A stretch of 64,000 bases of DNA from Paenibacillus nanensis (lineage in GTDB: Bacteria > Bacillota > Bacilli > Paenibacillales > Paenibacillaceae), in NCBI RefSeq assembly GCF_003583765.1, contig NZ_QXQA01000015.1:62001-126000 (forward strand), read 5' to 3'. Below, piece after piece: positions 15,950-25,064 of the stretch. Every line of letters begins with the position of its first letter. The stretch's first letter is position 1. The notes beneath the pieces are model-generated. The model was not told the DNA's origin, did not search any database, and worked only from the letters and a program-made list of their open reading frames with translations. The translations under genes were made by a program, and so were the position numbers.

Positions 15950-17977
15950 TTATGAAAGTAATGATTTCTCAGGCAGCATTAACAAATATTGAATAGCGGC
16001 GAGCTCTTGCTTGGTAAGCGCGCGTTTCGAGCCATAATTGTACTGGCTTTTCTCCTTCGTCACTTCGATCCCGTGTATACGTAAGTCGATCAACGTTTTA
16101 ACAGCCTGCTCTGCCCATTGCGACGTGCCAGGTACAAGCTCCGTCTCGCTTTCTTTCGGCTGGTAGCCGGATATTTGCAAAAGCCTAAGGACGATAACCG
16201 CCGCTTCTTCACGTGTTATCGTGCGGTGAGGCTCAAACCTTCCATTTCCAGTTCCCGTTACCAATTGAAGCTCAGCGGCTGTCTGGATTTCTTCTTTGTA
16301 AGAAGAATCCGCAACATCGTTGAATGCCGGCGTTTGCGTTGATAGAGGAAGATTGAACTGACGAATGAGATGGTGAATAAACATTTCCCGTGTCACCAGC
16401 TCCTCCGTTCCGAACCGGCCTTCCGACTCTCCTGCCGAGACTCCCAGCGACTGGAGCCCGTAAATATAGGCAGCGTATGGGTGATCGGACGGCACATCCG
16501 CATACCTTGGCCCTTCCGGCAGCTTGGCGGCATAGCTCCCAGGATTGCTGTATTTCACGTAGACGATGCGGCCATTCGCATCCTCTTCAAAAGCAAGCGG
16601 ATGGCCCTCTTCGTCCACGAACAGAAGCTCCCCGATCTGTTTCATTGTCTTCCACTCTCCCGCAGTATCGCCGACGAGTAAGACTCCGTCAGCGCTCGCT
16701 TTAATACTCGTAAGCATAAAGGAGATGCGCAGATCCCTATAAATTCCTTCAAAACGTCTGAGCTGCTCTTGTTTTTGCGGCTTGTATGCCGGATCTCCGA
16801 ATGATGCGTCACCGGGATAAAATTCATCCATGAAAGCTTCAAAAAATCGTAGTGTCAAATCCGACTCCGTAGCAGCTGAAATGAACACCGCTGTTTTCTC
16901 GTTCGGCAGCATAAACATGTACGACTCGAACCCAGGAATGCTTCCTCCTTTCGCGATTACATCCTTCCCATTTGCAGCGGAAAGCGGCGCCGGAGCTTCG
17001 AAGCCGTATGCCATATCCGGCACTTCAGGATGTATGCTCAAATGGAACGTCGACATAGCCTGTAAGGAGGCTGAAGAAAGAATAGCTTTACCATCTGAAG
17101 TCTTGCCGCCGTTCAGGTAAGCATTCATAAAACGTGACATATCGGCCGCCGTTGTCATCATGCTGCCCTCCGGCAGCACTTCCGGTGAAAGCCTATACTC
17201 GGGCAGGCGCTCATCATCCGCGCTGTACGTGACCGGGAGCCTGCTCGAAAGCTCTCCGGAAGGATCGAAGCTGCTTGAGGCCATGCCAAGCGGCGCAAAA
17301 ATGTGCTTATCCATGTAATCGGAAAACGGTTCGCCGCTTACCTCCTGAACGATGTAACCGACAAGCTGGGTGGCAAAATTATCGTACATGTAAGAAGTGC
17401 CTGGTTCTCTAATAACAGGCGGAAAGATAGAAAAAACAGATTCCTTTAGTGTAATCGGCTGTTTAGCGGGATCAAATAATACGTTTTCCTCCGTAGGATC
17501 ACGAACCTCAAAGCCCGTGGAGTGTGTTAGCAGCATTTCGACAGTAACCGGCGTACCGAACGGGTTGCGAATTTTGTACCCGTCCAGAAACTTCTCGATA
17601 TTGTCGTCGAGGCTTACTTTGCCTTGATCGACGAGCTGCATGAGCGCGATCACGGTAAACACCTTCGAGACGGAACCAACTCGGAAAGTTGTATCAGAAG
17701 CATCCACATGTTGACCGGATGCTTTATCCGTTACGCCATACCCCTCTTCCGCTAAAACAAAGCCGTCTTTAACAATCGATACAGAAACCGCGCTTGCTTC
17801 CCTTTTAACCGCTTCCGAATGGAAGAAACGGTCGAGAAACGCTTTTACTTTTTGAGCATTGATCGTGGTTACAAGAAGCCTGTCCTCCTGAACAACATTT
17901 TCCTTGGCCATCACCACTCCCGGGTGTACGAGTGTAGTTACTGCGATCACTCCTGCAGTCAACTGCTTCCACTTCAC
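15950..17977 (-). CDS. SLH-anchored serine beta-lactamase-like hydrolase
   Basis: 675 residues. A signal peptide (1-24) is followed by a class C beta-lactamase/DD-peptidase-like domain to about residue 400. The catalytic SxxK is S102-V-S-K105; the second motif is Y198-D-N200; GGS in KGGSIPGFES fits the third. About 500-665 are three SLH repeats (GRFGTEELVTREM, GNGRFEPHRTITREEA) that should fix it to the cell wall. Substrate could be peptidoglycan peptides or esters; not necessarily a drug. Start GTG 17977 has AAAGGAGG eight bases upstream; three overlapping out-of-frame ATGs (ATGATGATG, closed by TGA) sit between the two. Confidence 0.88.
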   Translation of the reverse strand: MKWKQLTAGVIAVTTLVHPGVVMAKENVVQEDRLLVTTINAQKVKAFLDRFFHSEAVKREASAVSVSIVKDGFVLAEEGYGVTDKASGQHVDASDTTFRVGSVSKVFTVIALMQLVDQGKVSLDDNIEKFLDGYKIRNPFGTPVTVEMLLTHSTGFEVRDPTEENVLFDPAKQPITLKESVFSIFPPVIREPGTSYMYDNFATQLVGYIVQEVSGEPFSDYMDKHIFAPLGMASSSFDPSGELSSRLPVTYSADDERLPEYRLSPEVLPEGSMMTTAADMSRFMNAYLNGGKTSDGKAILSSASLQAMSTFHLSIHPEVPDMAYGFEAPAPLSAANGKDVIAKGGSIPGFESYMFMLPNEKTAVFISAATESDLTLRFFEAFMDEFYPGDASFGDPAYKPQKQEQLRRFEGIYRDLRISFMLTSIKASADGVLLVGDTAGEWKTMKQIGELLFVDEEGHPLAFEEDANGRIVYVKYSNPGSYAAKLPEGPRYADVPSDHPYAAYIYGLQSLGVSAGESEGRFGTEELVTREMFIHHLIRQFNLPLSTQTPAFNDVADSSYKEEIQTAAELQLVTGTGNGRFEPHRTITREEAAVIVLRLLQISGYQPKESETELVPGTSQWAEQAVKTLIDLRIHGIEVTKEKSQYNYGSKRALTKQELAAIQYLLMLPEKSLLS

Positions 17978-18131
17978 ATCATCATCCTCCTTTATTTTAC
18001 AGGTAGATTTTACATTTTTTCTCCTTGCTGGTCGCCGTCCTTAAGTCTAATTATGGCTGGTCTAGGGTCGAGTACCTTTCCCAGGGTTACAATTGAATCG
18101 ATAGGAGAACGCAATGCAAAAAGGGCGGAAA

Positions 18132-18178
18132 ATAAAAAATGGCGAATCAAATTGAAAAATCAACTTGAACGCCATTTG
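18132..18178 (-). terminator. Terminator of the 56-residue gene
   Basis: On the minus strand, AAATGGCG pairs with CGCCATTT, with an inner CAA/TTG pairing, followed by T-rich sequence. Confidence 0.65.
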
Positions 18179-18219
18179 TTAAAACCATTTACTGTTTTAA
18201 TCCTTCTAACAATTAAATA

Positions 18220-18390
18220 TTATTCTGCTTCCTCTTCAGACGCTTTGTATGGCTGCCTGGCGGCTTGTTCAATATTGCGATCCAGCTCGGATTCGCCTTG
18301 TATTTCAGCGGCAGCCTCCATTTGATTGTTCAATTGCTCTTCAGCTTGTCCGATCCCATGCGCTCCCTGATGGTTCCTGCTTGACGGCAT
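18220..18390 (-). CDS. Small acidic hydrophilic protein (56 residues)
   Basis: An uncatalogued-looking small gene in an otherwise empty stretch of about 550 bases. ATG 18390 has AGGAGG eight bases upstream, the frame ends with TAA at 18220, and a terminator follows at 18132-18178. The product starts MPSSRNHQGAHGIGQAEEQL, is rich in Glu, Gln and Ala, and ends SEEEAE; it has no membrane helix. It recalls small spore or general-stress proteins in size and composition, but I recognise no family. The ribosome-binding site plus terminator make it a good real gene. Confidence 0.7.
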   Translation of the reverse strand: MPSSRNHQGAHGIGQAEEQLNNQMEAAAEIQGESELDRNIEQAARQPYKASEEEAE

Positions 18391-18526
18391 GACTCAATCC
18401 TCCTGTTTTTTTAGTAAGGCTAAATGCCATAACCTTACAGTAAACAAAATGACAGCGGATTATTCACATACGGACATCTTCACAGCAATGAAGCAAATTT
18501 GAGCGGCATTATTCGGCGCACATCCA

Positions 18527-19015
18527 CTAACTCCACACGTGATCTAACTTGTCCGCATAAAATAAAATCGCTCTTTTATATTGCTGGATGCCTTCATGCT
18601 CGCTTGTTTCAGATAACTGGGTTAACAAGATCTCCATTGCTTTTCCAAATTGCTTGAGATTGTAGAGGACCATTGCGTGAAATACTTGAAACTCTCTCTG
18701 CTCTGGGAATTCATGAATAGCTTGGATATAAACATTTTTAGACTGTTCATACATTCCCAAAGTCCGGTAGGTGCTTCCTAGCCCCAATAATGCTCCTTTT
18801 CGTTCATCCTCGGGCAAGCCCAGATCTAATGCTTTCTGATAATAAGGCACCGCTTCTTGTTCCAGTCCCATAGCGTCATGAACCCATGCAAGCTGATACC
18901 ATACGGACGCGTTAAGCGGGTCCAGATCGGCTAGTTCTAAAAAAATGCTTTTGGCTTCATCGTGCTGCCCCGATTCCCTCAGCTTTATTGCATGATTGTA
19001 AGGATTTACATCCAA
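18527..19015 (-). CDS. Tetratricopeptide-repeat protein
   Basis: 162 residues composed of about four TPR helical pairs (ESGQHDEAKSIFLELADLDP, AWVHDAMGLEQEAVPYYQKA, GSTYRTLGMYEQSKNVYIQA, then MVLYNLKQFGKAMEILL). It fits the TPR_5 group common in Bacillales, of unknown function, likely a protein-binding scaffold in the cytoplasm. The frame starts at TTG 19015 with AAGGAT nine bases upstream. It follows no obvious partner gene. Confidence 0.8.
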   Translation of the reverse strand: MDVNPYNHAIKLRESGQHDEAKSIFLELADLDPLNASVWYQLAWVHDAMGLEQEAVPYYQKALDLGLPEDERKGALLGLGSTYRTLGMYEQSKNVYIQAIHEFPEQREFQVFHAMVLYNLKQFGKAMEILLTQLSETSEHEGIQQYKRAILFYADKLDHVWS

Positions 19016-19061
19016 AGAGCACCAATCCTTTTCGCTATTGAATCATTCGGCTTTTCGGAAA

Positions 19062-19901
19062 TTAGGTATGTTGATGATTTCTCGCGGCAGATCTGCCTGC
19101 CCGGACGAAGCGAGCGGCCTCCTGCATTTGCGGCTCGCTGACCGCTTCAAGCGTCACAAATCCATGCGGCTTATACCGCTCCAACAATTCGAAAAATAAC
19201 GGGTAGTTCAGCTCCCCCAACCCCGCAGCGGTTTCCTTCAAGCTCCCGTTCGGTTCACGGCGCAAATCCTTCGCGTGTGTGCTGACAACTCGAGGGCCAA
19301 GCAATCGGAAAGCTTCCCGTATCGTATGGTCTTGGTTATCGAAACGCGCAGGATTCATCAAATTGCAGGGATCCAGCACAACGCCGACGCAAGAGGACGG
19401 GAACCGCTCCAACGTCTCAGCCAGCGTCTCCGCGGAGTCGATGAGATGACCCTGGGCCGCTTCCAACCCAACCGTCACACCCCATCGCTCCGCTTCTTCG
19501 ACGATTTCCTCCATCGCCCGGTTTAATCGCTCATGATGCTCGGCACGCCGGTCCGGATCAGTCGCGCCTCCAACCTCTGTCGCCACAATCGGCGCTCCGA
19601 AGTGCCTCGCATTGCGCAAATGTTCTTTGAAACGGTCTACATTGTGACGGTATACATCGTCATTAAGATCAACCAGACTTGCATAGCAGCCAAGAACTGC
19701 GATTCGAACACCCTTCTCCGCAAATGCCCCGCCTACCTCCTGGGCCATACCGGGACTCAGCTTGTTAAGACTAGAATCGACATCAGAAATCGCTTTGGCC
19801 AAAGCCAACTGAACATAGGAAAATCCGTTAGCTGCGGTTTTTGCCGCCAGCTCTTTAAAAGGCATCTTTCCTTGCAAGTGTGCCAAAATCCCAACTGACA
19901 T
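19062..19901 (-). CDS. Sugar-phosphate isomerase/epimerase-like TIM barrel
   Basis: 279 residues of the AP-endonuclease-2/xylose-isomerase-like barrel family. Likely metal ligands are visible in order: Glu in ATEVGG, Glu in GLEAAQGH, Asp in LDPCNLMNP, His in STHAKDL and Glu in TLEAVSEP. Such enzymes isomerise or epimerise sugars or inositols; the substrate is unknown. ATG 19901 is chosen for AAAGGA eight bases upstream; ATG 19910 is the alternative. The frame is open upstream to 20219, but that part overlaps the DUF5667 gene and its terminator on the same strand and is rejected. Confidence 0.8.
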   Translation of the reverse strand: MSVGILAHLQGKMPFKELAAKTAANGFSYVQLALAKAISDVDSSLNKLSPGMAQEVGGAFAEKGVRIAVLGCYASLVDLNDDVYRHNVDRFKEHLRNARHFGAPIVATEVGGATDPDRRAEHHERLNRAMEEIVEEAERWGVTVGLEAAQGHLIDSAETLAETLERFPSSCVGVVLDPCNLMNPARFDNQDHTIREAFRLLGPRVVSTHAKDLRREPNGSLKETAAGLGELNYPLFFELLERYKPHGFVTLEAVSEPQMQEAARFVRAGRSAARNHQHT

Positions 19902-20009
19902 AGCTTCCATCCTTTCCTTCTCCCTAAATAACAGTTCATGCAACAATGATATGCCTAAGTATACCATATCTGTCATTTGATCTTTATGTCTATCTAGTAG
20001 GCGGGATAC

Positions 20010-20046
20010 GAAAAAACAAGACTGCCGCAGCTCGGCAGTCTTGTCT
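20010..20046 (-). terminator. Terminator of the DUF5667 gene
   Basis: Perfect 12-base arms ACAAGACTGCCG and CGGCAGTCTTGT (20016-20027, 20033-20044) with a T-run on the minus strand. Confidence 0.88.
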
Positions 20047-20049
20047 GTA

Positions 20050-21138
20050 TTATTTTCCTTCTTTATTATGGCCTTGTCCTTCAGATTTGCCCTTGCCGGC
20101 ATTCGGATTCGAATGATTAGATTTGTTGTTGTTTTTCTCCGATTGCTTTTCCTTCGCTTTATTCGAGTTTTGTTTATTGGCTTTTGCAGATTTGTTGGAT
20201 TCAGATGCTTTCTTGTCAACTTCGGTAACCTGGGTTGCAGGTGATGCGTTGATTACTTCGCTTTGGGAAGCCTCTGCTTTAACATCCGAAGAAGCTGTCG
20301 TTTCTAGGCTGTCCTCGGTCGTACTTGCAGATCCAGCTTCTTCAGAAGCAGCCACCTGCGCTTCCGTTTCACCGTTAAACTTGGTAAGCTTCTTCTCCAG
20401 GTGAGCAAACGACTTCGTAATATTTTTCAATAAGGACTGCTTGGCCTGCGGGTTTTTCACCTTATCCAAAGCAGCTGCAAGAGCCACAATATTGTGCTTG
20501 AGCGAGCCCTTCAATTGGTCGGCTTGAGCTGGCTCGACATCTACTTTCTCATCTTCGACAGTTCCGTCGTCTGAGTCTGTAACAGCAACCGTTGTATTCT
20601 CAGCCGCTGTATCCGTAACAGTCGTATTTTCAGAAGCGGAAGCCGCAGGCGCATCTGCAGATTGTTGTGCTTTATCTTCTGACGTTGAAGCAGCTGGTGA
20701 TGTTGGCGCCGTTGAATCGGTTACGTTTGCGGCTGTATCAATCGCTTGCTGCTGTTGTGCTAGCGAAAGCTGTAACGCCTCTTCCGCTTCTTCCGCTTTG
20801 CCTTCCGCGAGCAGAACAGCTGACTCCGCTAACCGTTCTTGCGCAAATTTCGCAAGCAGAATCGCTTCTTCCATATCGTTAGATGCGAGCGAGAGCTGAA
20901 TTCGTTCATAAATTGTTTTTACAAAGTAGAAGAAGTCTCCCGGCACAAGAGCCGGCGCTTCTTGTTCGTTTAACGATTGGTTATCTTGTACGCTTATTGT
21001 CGCTGCTTGATCAACAGAAACCGTTGTCTGCAGTTCAGCTTCGTCCGCAAAAGCGGAGCCTGTCCCAACCGACAATGCCAGTACGCTAATAATCGTGCTT
21101 TTTGCCACAAATCCTTTAATGTCTTTTCTTGTACGCAT
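20050..21138 (-). CDS. Exported DUF5667 protein with low-complexity C-terminus
   Basis: 362 residues. A signal peptide (about 1-31, ending GSAFA) precedes a helical DUF5667 segment at about 60-135: PGDFFYFVKTIYERIQLSLA and FAQERLAESAVLLAEGKAEE. The middle is Ser/Thr/Ala-rich and the last 55 residues are Lys/Asn/Ser-rich (KANKQNSNKAKEKQSEKNNN), a likely cell-wall-binding or disordered tail. Function unknown. The ATG follows AGGA in a GATAGGATGATGATAGG context. A single gene with its own terminator. Confidence 0.78.
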   Translation of the reverse strand: MRTRKDIKGFVAKSTIISVLALSVGTGSAFADEAELQTTVSVDQAATISVQDNQSLNEQEAPALVPGDFFYFVKTIYERIQLSLASNDMEEAILLAKFAQERLAESAVLLAEGKAEEAEEALQLSLAQQQQAIDTAANVTDSTAPTSPAASTSEDKAQQSADAPAASASENTTVTDTAAENTTVAVTDSDDGTVEDEKVDVEPAQADQLKGSLKHNIVALAAALDKVKNPQAKQSLLKNITKSFAHLEKKLTKFNGETEAQVAASEEAGSASTTEDSLETTASSDVKAEASQSEVINASPATQVTEVDKKASESNKSAKANKQNSNKAKEKQSEKNNNKSNHSNPNAGKGKSEGQGHNKEGK

Positions 21139-21235
21139 CCTATCATCATCCTATCTCGTTGTAATGTGCGCTGCAGCGGCATTTACTTAAATATACGAGA
21201 GGATGAATATTTTTAGGGGGGTTGCAGCAATTTCT

Positions 21236-22447
21236 TTATTCTTCTGGGCGTTTTTTAATTCCTCGAGTCGTTAGTTGAGGACTAAGTTCGCTTTTTAGCC
21301 ATTCCGCTTCCTGATCCATGCTCTGCTGGATTGTTATGATTTTCTCAAGCCGAGCGAGACGGTCTGCCAAATCTTTATTTTGCGGCTCATTCCCCGACTG
21401 GGACAGGATAGAGAAGAATTGAGGAATCTCCCAGACGCTTCTTAACGCCATACTTAAACAAAAGCCATACCGGACGACACGATCGTCACCGTGCCAGCCT
21501 GCTGCATGCAAGCCTTCGAGATAGGACTGGTAAATAGTTGTTTGAAACTCATCATACTGGTCTGGCTGGATAATACCGAGGCTCATATTCACCCCAAACA
21601 GCTTGCCCAAATCTTCGCCCAAACCGGAGATGCTCATAAATTGCCAATCGATCAATGCGAGCTTTTGTTCCCCGGTATCGCTTGTATGAAGGAGCATATT
21701 CATTTGGCTCAAATCCTGATGCGCCAGTACCCGCGGAAGCAGTTGCAGCGAATCCAACGCAGCATCCAGCTTCCGGATGATTTCTTCGTACCACTCCCAT
21801 TTCGCGCGACAATCACCCTTGGCAATGCTATTTATGTATGCTTCCACATTAGGCGAATACAGCCGGCTTGCCGTCGTCCACGACCGAAGCCAGCCCTTGC
21901 ATATCCAATCATAGGCAGGAAGCGCCTTTTCCCCGGTAACATACGCTCCATTAAAAAGTCCTAGCTGGCGAGCGATAAATGAAAACTGCTCCATCGTCGC
22001 TGCATACTCGCCATCCATATACTCCATCCATAGCCATAGCGTACCGTCCGGAGACTCCTCTACCAAATAACATGCAGCAGCCTGAATCGAATCCGGAAGC
22101 TCTTGCAGAATCCCCGATTCAAGCACAAGTGCCTCTCTTCGCCAGTAATTGTGATGCCGGGCAAGATTTTTCTCGCCGCTATCCGGTTTAATCACTTTAA
22201 TCATGATTTTCCATGACTTCTCCTCGTTATTGTGGAGGATGCCTTTACCATGCAATCGATAGAGTCCGGCAGTCGTGAAATTAGGAGTTTTGTAACCAAC
22301 ATCGTCGCATGTGACATGCAAGGACTCCAATTCATCCTTTAAAATCGTTTTGACACAATCGTAAATCCGATCGCGTTTCTTCCCAAAATCAATCTTGGTG
22401 TAATTTTTGATCGTTATTTTAACGGGCAATTCCATCTCTTGATCCAT
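21236..22447 (-). CDS. Aminoglycoside-phosphotransferase-like kinase
   Basis: 403 residues of the APH/choline-kinase-like fold. Key residues are visible: the catalytic loop VLAHQDLSQMNMLL (HxDxxxxN) and the metal-binding Asp in LALIDWQF; IMIKVIKPDSG may supply the ATP-binding Lys. Substrate unknown; such kinases phosphorylate sugars, choline, amino acids or drugs. Start ATG 22447 is chosen because a terminator of the preceding gene (22472-22500) lies inside the longer frame, which begins at 22510, and AAAGGGG precedes this ATG, though at close spacing. Confidence 0.75.
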   Translation of the reverse strand: MDQEMELPVKITIKNYTKIDFGKKRDRIYDCVKTILKDELESLHVTCDDVGYKTPNFTTAGLYRLHGKGILHNNEEKSWKIMIKVIKPDSGEKNLARHHNYWRREALVLESGILQELPDSIQAAACYLVEESPDGTLWLWMEYMDGEYAATMEQFSFIARQLGLFNGAYVTGEKALPAYDWICKGWLRSWTTASRLYSPNVEAYINSIAKGDCRAKWEWYEEIIRKLDAALDSLQLLPRVLAHQDLSQMNMLLHTSDTGEQKLALIDWQFMSISGLGEDLGKLFGVNMSLGIIQPDQYDEFQTTIYQSYLEGLHAAGWHGDDRVVRYGFCLSMALRSVWEIPQFFSILSQSGNEPQNKDLADRLARLEKIITIQQSMDQEAEWLKSELSPQLTTRGIKKRPEE

Positions 22448-22471
22448 AGGCCCCCTTTTCGTTTCATACGA

Positions 22472-22500
22472 AAACCCACTCTTATTGAACAAGTGGGTTA
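22472..22500 (-). terminator. Terminator between the TagA-like gene and the kinase gene
   Basis: Arms AACCCACT and AGTGGGTT with an 11-base loop and TT after the stem on the minus strand. The T-run is short, so read-through into the kinase gene is possible. Confidence 0.6.
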
Positions 22501-22509
22501 ATCGAATCA

Positions 22510-23253
22510 TTATTTACGTTCTCGATAAAATAACGCCCGAATCGCAAAACGCGGTAAAATTAATTGTCTCCTCCATCTTGCCGGTTGTTGAATCAACCTG
22601 TACAGCCACTCCACATTGAACTTCTTCCATCGATCAGGCGTTTCTTTTACTTTTCCGGCAATAACATCAAGGCTTCCCCCAACTCCAATGGCAACCTTCG
22701 CATTAAGCTTGGATTTGTACTTATGAATCCACTTTTCCGCATAAGGAGCTCCTAGGGCAACGACTAGAACATCAGGTTTTAATGAATGGATTTCATTGAC
22801 AATGTCGATCTCTTCATCCATCGTAAAGAAGCCGTGATGTCGACCCGAAATGATTAGGTTTGGGTATTTGGCACGAATAGCTTCACATGCTTTTTCATTT
22901 GTTACTGCGTCAGCGCCAAGAAAATAGAATGACCATTTTTCCCGATTCCCCGAATCTAGCAGCCTTAACAGAGTATCATAACCAGTCACGCGCTCAGGAA
23001 GATTTCCGCCTTTAAAGCGTGAAATCATGACAATTCCGATGCCGTCGGCAGTAATTAATCCCGCCTCATTGACGATGGAGCGCAGTTGGTTATCATTCTG
23101 ACAAGCCATTGTGATTTCGGGATTAACAGTAATAACATGGAAAAGATCTGAATGATCCTGTTGTATGGCTTCGCTAAGAACTTCCACGGTTCTGTCTAAC
23201 GTGATTTTAGGAAACGAAATCCCCATAATGCTAGCGTAATTATCCACCAACAA
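22510..23253 (-). CDS. tagA: WecG/TagA/CpsF-family glycosyltransferase
   Basis: 247 residues. The family features are clear: ITVNPEITM, ADGIGIVMISRF, RVTGYDTLL, FYFLGADAVTNEKA, VVALGAPYAEKW, GVGGSLDVIAGKVKETPDRW and EWLYRLIQQPARW. TagA adds N-acetylmannosamine to undecaprenyl-diphospho-GlcNAc in linkage-unit synthesis for teichoic acids or secondary wall polymer. SLH proteins elsewhere in the window would use such a polymer (inference). The start is TTG 23253 with AAGGTGG upstream. GT26 family by similarity. Confidence 0.88.
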   Translation of the reverse strand: MLVDNYASIMGISFPKITLDRTVEVLSEAIQQDHSDLFHVITVNPEITMACQNDNQLRSIVNEAGLITADGIGIVMISRFKGGNLPERVTGYDTLLRLLDSGNREKWSFYFLGADAVTNEKACEAIRAKYPNLIISGRHHGFFTMDEEIDIVNEIHSLKPDVLVVALGAPYAEKWIHKYKSKLNAKVAIGVGGSLDVIAGKVKETPDRWKKFNVEWLYRLIQQPARWRRQLILPRFAIRALFYRERK

Positions 23254-23329
23254 TGCCCACCTTCAAGTTATCGTTGCTATATTTTAGCATAAAAAGAGGA
23301 GAACCGCATGGCCCTCCCCTTCGTTCGAA

Positions 23330-24820
23330 CTACAAATATTCGCATTTAAAATGAGAGAATTCTGCGGAGCACGCTTCACCGTAAGCATACAATCCTATAA
23401 TGACACCCGTGAAGCCTCCCGCAACCTCGGAGGAAAGATATTTCGTTTGCGCGGTGCCGAGCTCTATTTCCTCTCCGTCGACTTGCAGCAGGAAACGGTA
23501 TCTGGTATGGCTGGCTTGAATGACCAAGGAAGCGCGGTTAACCTGCTTTACATCTATTGCGTTTACGATTGCCTTGATATCGCCTACATTAAGACGCTCA
23601 ATAACCTCATAGCCGCTGCTTACTTTGCGGATCGCAAAGTCGTAATGATGGTTCTCATCCATATAGAGCGTAATGCCGGCTTCACCGTTCGAAAGGCTTA
23701 CATCGCATGAGATGACGGCGTTAAAGTCTTTTTGGCGTATACCGATGAAGGTTGGAGAACCCGCCTGGTCGAGCGTAACCCCGGTGCCCGTAAGCACTAG
23801 CTTGTTGTCCTCAAGGGCGTAATGATCATGCTGCGGATGACGGAGATAACACCAGTCCTTCTCCCATTCCGTATTCTCAAAGGTATAACACTTTTTCTCT
23901 TGCTGATTAACGTCATTGGGGAGATGATCCAATTCAAAGCTTGATAAGGTCGTACCGTTATGGCCTGCCGTAAACCAGCCGTCCACGCCGAACGTAACCG
24001 GAGTTAGGAATACTTCTCGACCTAGGTGATGATATGGAATCCACTGCCCAATCTGGCGGAATCCAAGATGAAGCAGCCACCAGCTTCCGAATTCGTCTTG
24101 AACAAGATCGCCGTGACCGACAGCTTGCACTTCATACCCGCCTAAGTTCCGGTTCGTTAATACGGGATTATGCGGATAGGCCTCGAACGGTCCGGACGGC
24201 GAAGCTCCACGGGCATAGGTCGCCATATGGCCGAATTCGGTTCCTCCCTCTGCGGCGAGCAAATAATACCAGCCGTTAATCTTATAGAGATGCGGAGCCT
24301 CAAGAAAACGGCCGCCTGTCCCCTGCCAAATGGAACGGCTTGGCGTTAACTTACGGCCCGTTTCGATGTCGATCTGGCACTGGACGATGCCGCCGATGCC
24401 CAGATCGTCGGTCCCGTTGCTCATAAAATACGTTTTATTGTCTTCAAAATATAAATCCGGATCAATTCCGCCCTGATCCACATAGATCGGTTCAGACCAT
24501 TCTCCGTAAATATCGTCCGTCCAAATGAAGAAATTTTGACGTGTTGTATCGTTTGTGGTGGTCATGTAGAACCGACCGTTGTTGTAACGAAGAGTCGGGG
24601 CAAAAACGCCGCCCGAGCTGTTCACTTTGTCGAGCTGAATTTGACTTTTTCTCGTTAGACAATGCCCAATCTGCGTCCAATTGATCAAATCTTTGCTTTC
24701 GAACAGCGGCACACCCGGAAAATACTGCATCGAACTGCAGACAAGATAATACGTGTCGTTAACCTTACAAACGCTAGGGTCTGGATAAAATCCTTTAATG
24801 ACTGGATTATGGTATTTCAA
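23330..24820 (-). CDS. GH43 glycosidase (beta-xylosidase/arabinofuranosidase-like)
   Basis: 496 residues. An N-terminal five-bladed GH43 propeller carries GFYPDPS (general base Asp), GGIDPDLYF (pKa-modulating Asp) and RFLEAPHLYK (general acid Glu). A C-terminal beta-sandwich from about residue 320 is typical of xylosidase-type GH43 proteins. No signal peptide, so it acts inside on imported oligosaccharides. The start is TTG 24820 (MKYHNPVIKGFYPDPS), six bases after GAGGTG, and the protein then begins exactly as relatives do. No transporter genes are adjacent. Confidence 0.9.
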   Translation of the reverse strand: MKYHNPVIKGFYPDPSVCKVNDTYYLVCSSMQYFPGVPLFESKDLINWTQIGHCLTRKSQIQLDKVNSSGGVFAPTLRYNNGRFYMTTTNDTTRQNFFIWTDDIYGEWSEPIYVDQGGIDPDLYFEDNKTYFMSNGTDDLGIGGIVQCQIDIETGRKLTPSRSIWQGTGGRFLEAPHLYKINGWYYLLAAEGGTEFGHMATYARGASPSGPFEAYPHNPVLTNRNLGGYEVQAVGHGDLVQDEFGSWWLLHLGFRQIGQWIPYHHLGREVFLTPVTFGVDGWFTAGHNGTTLSSFELDHLPNDVNQQEKKCYTFENTEWEKDWCYLRHPQHDHYALEDNKLVLTGTGVTLDQAGSPTFIGIRQKDFNAVISCDVSLSNGEAGITLYMDENHHYDFAIRKVSSGYEVIERLNVGDIKAIVNAIDVKQVNRASLVIQASHTRYRFLLQVDGEEIELGTAQTKYLSSEVAGGFTGVIIGLYAYGEACSAEFSHFKCEYL

Positions 24821-25007
24821 TTGAATCACCTCATCATGACAGGTTCTATACATGCACGATTAAATATTACCTTATACAATTTTCCGGTAACACCCCAATA
24901 ATTAGCAGAGATATCATGTCTTTTTTCGCAACGCTATAGTGGATAAAATACCTAAGGCATATTAATCGCTGACCTTGCCGTTCGAGCTTGCGTGCATTCC
25001 GATAACA

Positions 25008-25034
25008 GCAAAAAGAGACGGCGGAAGCCGTCCC
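25008..25034 (-). terminator. Terminator of the FusB-like gene
   Basis: GACGGC and GCCGTC (25017-25022, 25027-25032) around a four-base loop; on the minus strand it is followed by TCTTTTT. The rest of 24821-25064 shows no gene. Confidence 0.7.
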
Positions 25035-25064
25035 TATCTATTGCGCTGTATGGTACTCCGGAAC

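Noticed and set aside
19902..20219. N-terminal extension of the isomerase-like gene
   Set aside because: It overlaps the DUF5667 coding sequence and its terminator on the same strand, and the basic text is frame-shifted DUF5667 tail.
24821..25064. Gene in the gap between GH43 and the FusB-like gene
   Set aside because: Only the FusB-side terminator is visible; frames are short and lack ribosome-binding sites.
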